Positions 45,120 to 53,511 of a DNA stretch of 64,000 nucleotides are shown here, one piece after another. Origin of the DNA: Sphingobacteriales bacterium. GTDB lineage: Bacteria; Bacteroidota; Bacteroidia; Chitinophagales; UBA2359. A model generated the notes under the pieces. The model was not told the origin of the DNA. It did not search any database and saw only the letters and a list, made by a program, of their open reading frames with translations. The position numbers and the translations under genes were made by a program. Numbering within the stretch: position 1 is the stretch's first letter; each line of letters starts with the position of its first letter. The stretch is taken from NCBI GenBank assembly GCA_016700115.1, contig CP064999.1:3038001-3102000 (forward strand). Direction: 5' to 3'.

Positions 45120-45964
45120 ACCCGATTGTTATAAGAGGTACTGTTCTTGATGCAAGAACCGGAGAACCAATTGTTGGGGCAAACGCTTATTTGAAATCGG
45201 ACAGAACGAACAGTTCTTATTCAAATACGTTGGGCAATTTTACCCTAACTATTACGGAATATTTGCCCAATGAAATTCTGATTGTTTCCGCTGCAGGTTA
45301 TGAAAGGTATAAAGAGCCGATAAAAACAGTTCAGCCGCTCAATTTAAGACTGGAACTGTTCAAGCGTGCAGGTGTCAAAGACGACCGCACCGAAAGCGAT
45401 GTGTTTTTAGTAAACAAGGCATTGAACGGGGAGCAAAAAGCTTATGCAGGATTGATGGAAAGATACCGCGATTCAATCTATTTTGTAATCCAGAAAATGG
45501 TTAAAAACCCCGAAGACAGCGATGATCTGACGATGGAAGCCTTTGGCAAGGCATTCAGCAAATTATCTTCTTATAGTCCGCAGTTTGCATTCAGCACCTG
45601 GCTGTACCGGATTGCCATCAATAATTGTATTGATTTTGTGAGAAAAAAGCGGGTTGAAACTTTTTCTTTAGATGAAGAACCTTTAGAAGAGGAAAATCAG
45701 GCTTTTAGCAATGATTTTGAATCTGATATGCCTGATCCTGAAGAGGCATTGATAAAAGAGCAACGCATTTTACATCTTCGTACAGTTTTAGATCATCTTA
45801 ACCCCAAATATCGCCGGTTGATTGAACTGCGGTTTATGCAGGAACTCAGTTATGAAGAAATAGCCGATGAATTGGATCTTCCGCTCGGAACGGTTAAAGC
45901 ACAATTGTTCAGAGCAAAAGACCTGCTGGCAAATATCATCAACATTCGCAAAAATATCTACTAA
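45107..45964 (+). CDS. Carboxypeptidase-regulatory-like domain fused to an ECF-type sigma-70 factor
   Basis: 285 residues. Residues about 6-90 (VIRGTVLDARTGEPIVGANAYLK through RLELFKRAG) are a carboxypeptidase-regulatory-like domain, a fold normally on secreted proteins or TonB receptors. Then come sigma region 2 (about 105-185: LMERYRDSIYFVIQKMVKNPEDSDDLTMEAFGKAF, FSTWLYRIAINNCIDFVRKKR) and region 4 (about 220-275: LRTVLDHLNPKYRRLIELRF, SYEEIADELDLPLGTVKAQLFRAK). There is no signal peptide, so the whole protein is cytoplasmic. There is no ATG at which the sigma part could start alone. It overlaps the glycosyltransferase by 13 bp and is probably coupled. Confidence 0.88.
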   Translation: METINPIVIRGTVLDARTGEPIVGANAYLKSDRTNSSYSNTLGNFTLTITEYLPNEILIVSAAGYERYKEPIKTVQPLNLRLELFKRAGVKDDRTESDVFLVNKALNGEQKAYAGLMERYRDSIYFVIQKMVKNPEDSDDLTMEAFGKAFSKLSSYSPQFAFSTWLYRIAINNCIDFVRKKRVETFSLDEEPLEEENQAFSNDFESDMPDPEEALIKEQRILHLRTVLDHLNPKYRRLIELRFMQELSYEEIADELDLPLGTVKAQLFRAKDLLANIINIRKNIY

Positions 45965-46001
45965 TGCTGCCCGGTGCAAACCTTCCGTTTAAAGCATCAT
46001 G

Positions 46002-49000
46002 CTATTCGGATGATTGTGTTACCTGCAAAGAGCCCGCTCCGGACGGATACCAAAGAACCTCGACAGAAGAGGTGCCTTGTCCTGATAGGATAATGCCTCC
46101 TGTAATTGTCCACTGGTAAGTATTACCGATTACTTCAGGAACAGAGTAAATATAAGGTTGATTGCTGCAAACTTCGTTTGAGCCTGTAATAAACGGATTT
46201 GGGCTGATTGGGATATTGTCTAATAAGGCCTGATACTTTGGTGCTGTGGTTAAAAACGGAGGGGCAATATCAATATCATTCAAAACGCCCCAGGAACCAT
46301 AAATACTTTCCTGCGGTCCGGCCAGGCTGAAATTTGTTGCCATCTTGCAGCCCCAGTTTCGGATCGTGTCGAGCATTTGATCATACATCTGATACATTTG
46401 GGGAGAATACTGAGCATCCCACATTGCTTGCTGATAGGAGTATGGAATTCCAAAGACATTTCCCACAAAGTGTTGCCCACCTTCATAAGTGATTACCTCT
46501 TTCCCAAAAACATGGACATTGTTGTAGTCTTGTTTGACTAAATTTTTAAACACATTCCAGGTGTTTTGGGCATTCAGCATAATGTCGGCCACCGTTGACC
46601 CGGCATGTAAAACAGGATTAGCAGTTTCGCTATGGTCTAAACCAAAATAATGGGTAGGAGAGCCATAATCCCAATCTTCGTTACGCAGTTGAGCAACTAT
46701 TTGCTCGTTCAGGGAGTTGTAGCCGCCCTGTAAACCCAGCACCCGTTTTACCCTTGAGTTTTGAGTGCCGAAAACGTCATGCCAAATTCTGAATACACGT
46801 TTGGATTTTTCGGCCGAAGCTCTTGGATAAGATAAATTGGATGGCCGGTTTTGGTCGTTGTAATGTGCCTGATCAAAAATCCAGTTCCAGACTTCATTGC
46901 TATATTCCAAATAGATGGTCAGGTTTGGATCTAAATTATCTCTGAACAGCATGGCCATTTGGTTCAGGTAATCATCACCAGCCAGATGAGGCACACAAAT
47001 CCAGACATCTTTCCGGGTCAGGTTTGCCAGTTCTATCATAATTTCATAGGGAACTCCCTCTGTTCCGCTATAACTAAAATGAGTAAGCGGAATTCTGCCA
47101 GACCATTCCACGATAATATTGTTGTTGGTATGTGCCCAATCCATAAAACGCAATTGTTTGAACGGGGCAATTTTGTCTAAAAAACCTTCATAAAAGGGGT
47201 TGGCACTTAAATCGGCAAACTCATCGGAAAGGCGAAGCAATCGAATATTTCGCAAATGATTTCCCAATGTAGAGGCAGTTATATGTATCCATTGATTTCC
47301 ATTGTTGAGGATGGTAAAAGCGATTCTCCCGGGAGTACTGGAATTTACCGTTACTCCTCCCTGCATTTGTATGGTTCCCGTTCCGTCATATAACAAAACA
47401 TATTGTTGCCCTTGCTGCAGATTTCCTCCGTCAGCCGATATGACATACCTCACCATTGTCGGCCCGACAGAGGTTGTTTGTGGCAAATAGGTTGGATAGC
47501 CATCTGTATCGAAACTCATTTCATTAGCGACATTGCAATTCCAGTTGGTGCAGGAGGTTGAATAGGTCAGAATTTCGCGGCGAATATGTTTAAACAGGTT
47601 TTTCATCGGACGTTCAAATCCCCAATCTGTAAACCCGCTCATATTTGTTCCGATATCCATTTCACAAACAGAGGCCTGCCATCCGGCACAAGTTGTGCTG
47701 TCGGTTCTGATATATAATTGCATCGAATCGGTACATCCGTTTATTCCATGTACATAAAGGTTGAAAGCACCGGCGGGTAAATTGTGAAATTCGTTCCCGC
47801 TGACAACCGGCAAAGGGTTGTTTCCCATGTCAAACAATGAAAAAGAATTACTCCCTGCATTGATGCGCAGCCTTCCGTTGTTTTGGTCGCAGCTTGCCAT
47901 TTGTAATGCAGTTACTGTGGTTTGGCATGAAAAAGAATTAAATTCATCGAGCAGGGTCAGGGTTTGATAAGTGGTATGTTGCAAACCGAGATTATCGGTA
48001 ACGGTCAAAGTCAGGTTAATTTGACCGGTGGTATTGTAAACATGAGAAACAGAACTGCCTGTTTGAGCGGGGGTTCCATCTCCAAAATTCCAGCTATAGT
48101 TTAAGGGTTGCCCTTCGGGGTCGTAAGATGCTGAGGCATCTAAATCTACCATCAAAGGCACCTGACCCGTAATAAGAGAGGCCATGATATTGGCAACGGG
48201 GGGAAGATTTACCGCAGTGGCTGCATCGGGTGCAACGCATTGGTAAGAAGTCGCAAACCGGATTTCATCTATTGCACCGTTTGCCGGAGTATCCCCCAAA
48301 TAGACCGACAGGTTCCTTAAGATATTGTTAGTCGAAGTGTTTTGACTCATGGCAGGAACAGCAGGAATTGTACTGCCTATTGTTGCCGGATTGACATACA
48401 TATCTACCTGAGTGTTGCCGGCATTAAAAATGAGCCTCATTACTATAAAAACAGTCTCGCTGATGACAACGGGAACCGAGGTCGGATAAAAGTTGCCGTT
48501 TAACCGCAAAGTCCATCGCCTTTGCCCGGCAACATCTGAGTTTGCCCCAAAATAACCTGCGGCAATATGCTGAGAAGCACAATTGGAACACCAGTTAATG
48601 TTGTTGTTGTGCAAATCAATTCCGATTGTTTGATTGTTGTTGCCGGTTTTTCTAAGCAGAAAACTTACCCATAGCGTATCGCCGGTAAGGGTTCCGATGC
48701 CGTTTTCGTATTGCGCTACAAATCCGGTGAAGGGTCCTGTATCCGTGGTGTTTAACCCTCTGCCCGATGTCAGATACTGATAGCCTCCTGTGGCATACCG
48801 GCCTGAAACCTGAAGGTCGTTATACATCAGCGAGCCGCTGCCGTTGTTGATTTGGTAGCCCGGCACCGTTGTATTTGAGTTTTGAACATCCCAAAAAGTG
48901 CTCCAACCCGTACTGCCGGACAGCCCCTGAAGTGAAACGTTTGCCGGATAGTCAAATCCATCATAAGCGAGATAGGTGCAGGGTTGTGCGGATAAACAAT

Positions 49001-49043
49001 TAAACAACCAAACAAACAAACAAAAGGTAAAAATTTGTTTCAT
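46002..49043 (-). CDS. Secreted multidomain protein with PKD and glycosidase-like (clan GH-A-type) region
   Basis: 1013 residues from ATG 49043 (MKQIFTFCLFVWLFNCLSAQ, signal peptide). A lectin-like N-terminal domain (about 20-270) precedes a PKD domain (PPVANIMASLITGQVPLMVD; YSWNFGDGTPAQTG). Next comes a large region (about 470-930) resembling clan GH-A hydrolases. YLEYSNEVWN has the NE pair typical of the acid/base (E717), and ITYEGGQHF offers a nucleophile (E854). The last domain is PKD-like (YSVPEVIGNTYQWTITGG) and the protein ends right after it, without an obvious type IX sorting domain. Hydrolase activity is inferred. Confidence 0.8.
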   Translation of the reverse strand: MKQIFTFCLFVWLFNCLSAQPCTYLAYDGFDYPANVSLQGLSGSTGWSTFWDVQNSNTTVPGYQINNGSGSLMYNDLQVSGRYATGGYQYLTSGRGLNTTDTGPFTGFVAQYENGIGTLTGDTLWVSFLLRKTGNNNQTIGIDLHNNNINWCSNCASQHIAAGYFGANSDVAGQRRWTLRLNGNFYPTSVPVVISETVFIVMRLIFNAGNTQVDMYVNPATIGSTIPAVPAMSQNTSTNNILRNLSVYLGDTPANGAIDEIRFATSYQCVAPDAATAVNLPPVANIMASLITGQVPLMVDLDASASYDPEGQPLNYSWNFGDGTPAQTGSSVSHVYNTTGQINLTLTVTDNLGLQHTTYQTLTLLDEFNSFSCQTTVTALQMASCDQNNGRLRINAGSNSFSLFDMGNNPLPVVSGNEFHNLPAGAFNLYVHGINGCTDSMQLYIRTDSTTCAGWQASVCEMDIGTNMSGFTDWGFERPMKNLFKHIRREILTYSTSCTNWNCNVANEMSFDTDGYPTYLPQTTSVGPTMVRYVISADGGNLQQGQQYVLLYDGTGTIQMQGGVTVNSSTPGRIAFTILNNGNQWIHITASTLGNHLRNIRLLRLSDEFADLSANPFYEGFLDKIAPFKQLRFMDWAHTNNNIIVEWSGRIPLTHFSYSGTEGVPYEIMIELANLTRKDVWICVPHLAGDDYLNQMAMLFRDNLDPNLTIYLEYSNEVWNWIFDQAHYNDQNRPSNLSYPRASAEKSKRVFRIWHDVFGTQNSRVKRVLGLQGGYNSLNEQIVAQLRNEDWDYGSPTHYFGLDHSETANPVLHAGSTVADIMLNAQNTWNVFKNLVKQDYNNVHVFGKEVITYEGGQHFVGNVFGIPYSYQQAMWDAQYSPQMYQMYDQMLDTIRNWGCKMATNFSLAGPQESIYGSWGVLNDIDIAPPFLTTAPKYQALLDNIPISPNPFITGSNEVCSNQPYIYSVPEVIGNTYQWTITGGIILSGQGTSSVEVLWYPSGAGSLQVTQSSE

Positions 49044-49256
49044 GGGGCAAGTTTTGGGTTTGTGTAAAACATCAGTAAAACTATGCAAGTTGCGATTTTT
49101 TAACCAAAAACATAACTCTTGTGATTTAGTTTTCGGATAAAACTTGCAGGCATCTTTGGTTTAAACTGACGGCAGCAAGGAGACGATGGAACTGAACCGG
49201 CAGACTGGAAACCTTCGGGCGCATCGCTTCTATCAAAGCATTTTAACGGTTTTTAT

Positions 49257-49264
49257 TATCTTTG
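49257..49264 (+). promoter_or_regulatory. Bacteroidota -7 box upstream of the cysteine synthase gene
   Basis: TATCTTTG matches TAnnTTTG and sits 18 bp before the ATG, implying a very short leader. This also argues for the ATG at 49282 over earlier codons. Confidence 0.5.
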
Positions 49265-49281
49265 CACAAAAAGAAGGCTTT

Positions 49282-50262
49282 ATGTATTACAACAACATTT
49301 TAGAAACCATAGGGAACACGCCATTAGTAAAACTAAACCGAATCCCGCAATCTTTTGGCATTAAGGCGACGGTACTGGCTAAAATAGAGACGGTCAATCC
49401 CGGAAATTCGGTGAAAGACAGGATGGCTTTGAAAATGCTGGAGGTTGCCGAAAGCGAAGGCAAGATTCAACCGGGCGGCACCATCATCGAATGTACTTCG
49501 GGAAATACCGGTATGGGTTTAGCCATTGCGGCCATTGTTAAAGGGTATAAATGTATATTTACCACCACCGATAAACAATCGAAAGAAAAGGTGGACATTT
49601 TAAGGGCGGTTGGTGCCGAGGTGATTGTTTGCCCGACAAATGTGGAGCCGGATGACCCCAAGTCTTACTATTCCGTTGCAAGCAGGCTGAGTAAGGAAAT
49701 CCCCAATTCTGTTCATACCAATCAATATGACAATCTCGCAAACCGGCTTGCACATTACGAAAGCACCGGTCCTGAAATCTGGAAACAAACCGAGGGTAAA
49801 ATCACCCATTTTGCTGTTGCCGCCGGAACAGGGGGCACTGTTACCGGGACGGCCATGTTTTTGAAAGAGCAAAACCCGGACATTAAGGTTTGGGCTATTG
49901 ATACTTATGGTTCTTTGCTAAAAAAGTATTACGAAACCGGAGAAATTGATTACAACGAAGTGTATCCCTATATCTCGGAAGGGTTTGGCGAAGATTTTGT
50001 GCCTGCCAATTACGACATGAAAGTGATTGACCATTTTGAAAAAGTTACCGACAAAGACGGGGCAATCATGGCGAGAAGAATTGCAAAGGAGGAAGGAATT
50101 TTTGCGGGCTATTCGGCCGGTTCTGCCCTGATGGGTGTGGTTCAGATGCGACATTTACTCAAAGATGACGATATGGTGGTCATTGTTTTTCACGACCATG
50201 GCAGCCGATATGTTGCGAAGCTTTATAACGACGAGTGGATGCGCGCCCAGGGTTGGTTGTAA
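49282..50262 (+). CDS. Cysteine synthase / cystathionine beta-synthase-type PLP enzyme
   Basis: 326 residues. The PLP lysine is K45 in NPGNSVKDRM, and the phosphate loop is TSGNTGMG followed later by AAGTGGTVTG. The C-terminal half (GFGEDFVPANYDMKVIDHF, AGYSAGSALMGVVQ, DHGSRYVAKLYNDEWM) is closer to cystathionine beta-synthase cores than to classical CysK, so it may act on serine and homocysteine or make cysteine. There is no CBS regulatory domain. I placed the start at 49282 (MYYNNILETIGNTPLV); the frame opens at 49186 but contains the promoter box. Confidence 0.88.
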   Translation: MYYNNILETIGNTPLVKLNRIPQSFGIKATVLAKIETVNPGNSVKDRMALKMLEVAESEGKIQPGGTIIECTSGNTGMGLAIAAIVKGYKCIFTTTDKQSKEKVDILRAVGAEVIVCPTNVEPDDPKSYYSVASRLSKEIPNSVHTNQYDNLANRLAHYESTGPEIWKQTEGKITHFAVAAGTGGTVTGTAMFLKEQNPDIKVWAIDTYGSLLKKYYETGEIDYNEVYPYISEGFGEDFVPANYDMKVIDHFEKVTDKDGAIMARRIAKEEGIFAGYSAGSALMGVVQMRHLLKDDDMVVIVFHDHGSRYVAKLYNDEWMRAQGWL

Positions 50263-50422
50263 TCCTTTTTTCAGAATATTTTTCTCCCGTTTGTCTTTAA
50301 ACGTAATGGATAAACTGCTGAATTCTGACAATTAAAGCCTTTCGCTCGACAAAAAACCTGAACCACAGTAACCCTTCAAACTCTGAAATCTTTTTTCAAT
50401 ATTCAAAAACACATTTTTATTT

Positions 50423-51409
50423 ATGCCCCTCTACGATGATTATACCTTCGAAAACCGGATAGACCTCAGTGGTGTGAATCGAATGGTAAATGAGGTAAAA
50501 GAGCAGATAGGTAAAATAATTGTCGGACAACACGATTTTGTCGAATTGCTTATTGTGGCCTTATTGTCTGACGGCCATGTCCTGATTGAAGGGGTGCCCG
50601 GCATCGCCAAAACATTGACGGCAAAACTGCTCGCAAAAACCGTCAGCACTCAGTTTTCGAGAATACAGTTTACCCCCGACCTAATGCCTTCCGATGTGTT
50701 GGGGACTTCGGTGTATAATTTCAAAACTTCGGAATTTGACTTTAACAAAGGGCCGGTATTTGCCAATATCATACTGATTGACGAAATCAACCGCGCACCG
50801 GCAAAAACACAATCATCTTTGTTTGAGGTGATGGGAGAGCGGCAAATTACCATTGACGGGCAACAATATAAAATGATGCCGCCGTTTATTGTTCTGGCAA
50901 CGCAAAATCCGATTGAACATGAAGGTACTTACCGGTTACCCGAAGCCCAGTTGGATAGGTTTTTGTTTAAAATCGAAGTGGGTTACCCGAATTTTGAAGA
51001 AGAGGTGTTGATTTTGTCTAATGATCACCAACGTCAGAACGACCTTCGGTTTGCAGATATCAACGCCGTTGTTTCAGTTCCACAATTGCTGGAATACCGG
51101 AAATTAGTGAAACAGGTGTTGATTGACGAAAAATTGCTGCACTATATTGTGGGCATCATTCACGCTACCCGAAACAGCAGGGATTTGTACCTCGGAGGTT
51201 CTCCCCGTGCCTCTCTCGCCATTATGAATGGGGCAAAGGCTTATGCCGCCATGCAGGGACGCGATTTTGTAACCCCCGAAGACATTCAGTTTTTGTGTAA
51301 ACCTGTGTTGAGACACCGGCTCATTTTAAGCCCCGAAAAAGAAATGGAAGGCATCAGCACCGACAAGGTGATTGAGCAAATTCTGAAAGGCATCGAAGCG
51401 CCCCGGTAG
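50423..51409 (+). CDS. MoxR-family AAA+ ATPase
   Basis: 328 residues. The P-loop is EGVPGIAKTLTAK, Walker B IILIDEINRAPAKTQ, and the sensor region IVLATQNPIEHEGTYRLPEAQLDRF, with the C-terminal lid HATRNSRDLYLGGSPRASLAI. MoxR proteins act as chaperones for metal-centre or surface-protein maturation, usually beside a DUF58/von Willebrand gene. No such partner follows here, because the next gene is on the other strand. Confidence 0.93.
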   Translation: MPLYDDYTFENRIDLSGVNRMVNEVKEQIGKIIVGQHDFVELLIVALLSDGHVLIEGVPGIAKTLTAKLLAKTVSTQFSRIQFTPDLMPSDVLGTSVYNFKTSEFDFNKGPVFANIILIDEINRAPAKTQSSLFEVMGERQITIDGQQYKMMPPFIVLATQNPIEHEGTYRLPEAQLDRFLFKIEVGYPNFEEEVLILSNDHQRQNDLRFADINAVVSVPQLLEYRKLVKQVLIDEKLLHYIVGIIHATRNSRDLYLGGSPRASLAIMNGAKAYAAMQGRDFVTPEDIQFLCKPVLRHRLILSPEKEMEGISTDKVIEQILKGIEAPR

Positions 51410-51575
51410 ATATTCGTTCCCAAACCGGGCTTGTTTCTAATCATACCCCCTCGTTTTTACCAAAACTACAACTCCTGTCCATCTGATTTATGGGGATGGA
51501 GGTATAAAAAATTCTGTGTAGCAATATGTGCTGCTTCACCAGAATTGTGCCGGCTTTTTAGATGCTACATCCGCG

Positions 51576-52502
51576 CTAAGTTTCGGTAAGGTTGAAGTTT
51601 TGAACGGTGGAGATGCCTTCGTTGACGGGGACGTTGGTAATATTGACCGTTTCGAAGCCGGCTGCGTAGCTGGTGAGGTCGTAGCTACCTTCCTCAATCA
51701 GTCCAATTCCGTACCTTCCGTTGCTGTCGGTACTGACGGTAATGTCCAATCCCAGGACACTTATCGCGGCGTTTTCGACCGGCTCGGAGGTTGCGGTGTT
51801 GATGACCTTGCCTTTGAGCGACAAGGCCGCATCGGATTCGTGGGTGGCGGGGAGCAGATATTGGTTGTATTTAACTGGGTTGTTGCGGTAAATAATTTTG
51901 GCGGCGCGGGCAACAAGGGTTACGGAATCCCAGATTTTGTTGTAGGCGGTGATGCGCTCGGAAGTAGCGACGGGGCGGCTTTTGATAAAATTGTTTTGTA
52001 TCTGATTGGCGCTGTCAAGGGCATTGGCAAGGCTGTTGATATTGGCCAATTTGGCGGCATCAAAGTTTACCGCATCCAACTGCGCGGCATATTTGGTGGC
52101 AGTGATGAACAAATCGCGCATAAACTGCAACGTCAAAGTCTGGCTGGCGCGGACATTGTCGTAGTTGTCGAAACCCAATTCGTGCAGCTTCGGGGCATCG
52201 GCTTTGGCGGGGAACGCCTTGAGGGCAAAATATTTCACCTCCTGAAAACATTCGCGGCATTTTCTCATCGCTGTTTCGACCGTCTGGGTCAGCCCTGTTT
52301 GCACGTCCACAAGGGATTCGTCGCTCAAAATGGCTTCTGCGGCTTCAATGTCGTCCAACCAGTCGTCTGAAAAAGCGGTGTCTAAACCGGCATCAAATGC
52401 GGTAAAGTCGGCAACGTCGGCGACAAACAAATTGCGCATATCCCCAGCATACTGAAGGCAGTTGTCGTAAGAAATGTTGAATTTCCGGGCTATCTGATCC
52501 AT
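51576..52502 (-). CDS. Helical protein with C-terminal carboxypeptidase-regulatory-like domain
   Basis: 308 residues. The N-terminal 220 residues are mostly helical and not recognised (contains DSVTLVARAAKIIYRNNPVKYNQYLLP). The C-terminal 85 residues (LKGKVINTATSEPVENAAISVLG, STDSNGRYGIGLIEEGSYDLTSYAAGF) are a carboxypeptidase-regulatory-like domain. There is no signal peptide. The base composition is visibly richer in G and C than the neighbours, which also opens a long antisense frame (51528-52370). Recent acquisition is possible. Confidence 0.72.
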   Translation of the reverse strand: MDQIARKFNISYDNCLQYAGDMRNLFVADVADFTAFDAGLDTAFSDDWLDDIEAAEAILSDESLVDVQTGLTQTVETAMRKCRECFQEVKYFALKAFPAKADAPKLHELGFDNYDNVRASQTLTLQFMRDLFITATKYAAQLDAVNFDAAKLANINSLANALDSANQIQNNFIKSRPVATSERITAYNKIWDSVTLVARAAKIIYRNNPVKYNQYLLPATHESDAALSLKGKVINTATSEPVENAAISVLGLDITVSTDSNGRYGIGLIEEGSYDLTSYAAGFETVNITNVPVNEGISTVQNFNLTET

Positions 52503-52639
52503 ATCAAGGGTGTTTTAGCGGGAAATCTAATCGGTTTGGTTTAAATCTGTTGTTGTTTTTTGGCAGGTGAATGTCTTTATATCCCCATAGTTTTACAAAA
52601 ATAGTATATCCTTTCAAACTTCCTTCACTTTAGACGCTA

Positions 52640-53150
52640 TTTTATACAAAAATATTGTAGTGCGATAATGATTTATCAAATCGCGGTTCAGATTTGTTAA
52701 CGTGCGGGTTTGATTTGCTATGAAAACTATAAAATAGCATTGCGTGCAATTGCAATTGACTATCGAGGCAAAAGCATTGATAATCAAACTAACCCAATTT
52801 ATAACCGTGCAAAACCAATTTGCTAACGTGATTAGTAAAAATATTGCCGTGCGATATAGATTTGCCGGCAAATGATAGTTGCACGAGGGTAAAATTTAGT
52901 TGCACGAGGTCAAATGTGCTAAGTAATGTTGCGAACCTGCTACGCACTTTTGCAAACTGTTGTCGCATGAGGTCGAACCTACTCAGCACTTTAGCAAACT
53001 GATATTGCACGAGAGCAAACCCGCTCAGCACGTTAGCAAATATTAATTGCACGAGAGCAAATGTTGATTGCACGAGGGTGAAACTTGATTGCACGAGAGT
53101 AAAATTTGATTGCACCGGTTCAAATGTTGATTGCACGAGGGTAAAGGTGG
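52640..53150 (-). repeat. Degenerate 21-bp minisatellite encoding heptads
   Basis: From about 52875 to 53150 the plus strand repeats a loose 21-bp unit of the type TTGCACGAGGGTAAAATTTGA, with further decayed copies to the left. The minus frame (52789-53136, from a GTG) reads at least 13 heptads such as QSNFTLV, QSSFTLV, QLIFANV, QYQFAKV, LSRFDLM and QLNFTLV. Phe is fixed at position 4 and aliphatic residues at 6-7. No ATG begins it. Whether it is expressed is unknown. The following 53151-53511 stretch has short AAACCTTATAGGTTT-type palindromes and no convincing gene. Confidence 0.6.
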
Positions 53151-53511
53151 GGAGATTGGTGAAAATTATAAGCTGCGAAACCTATTAGGTTTGGAATAAA
53201 ACCTTATAGGTTTGTGTGGAGTGCGGGCGGGGTTGTGGGTGGGTGCTGCTTACAGATGTCGAAACCTTATAAGTTTGAAGAAAAAGCGGGCAGATATGAA
53301 GGAAAACCAACCAAGTTTAAAGAAAAAGCAGCCATATTGATGATTAACAAACACCGCCCCTCAAAAAACCAACAAGGTTTTTCAAAACTTAGACATTTTA
53401 TAAAACGGAATAACCGGACGGAGTTAAGCCGCAAGGGTAAACAGGCATCATCCGAAAAATACCCTGTCTTTTTTTACCCAACCTGAGTAGTTGCAAACTT
53501 CTTCAGGATTT

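Noticed and set aside
49186..49281. N-terminal extension of the cysteine synthase frame
   Set aside because: It contains the promoter box and does not match the family's usual start.
51528..52370. 280-codon plus-strand frame
   Set aside because: It is antisense to a gene with a recognisable C-terminal domain; its translation is glycine- and valine-rich with no domain, as expected from a GC-rich complement.
53214..53486. 90-codon plus-strand frame
   Set aside because: Short, low complexity, overlaps palindromic intergenic repeats, and no domain is visible.
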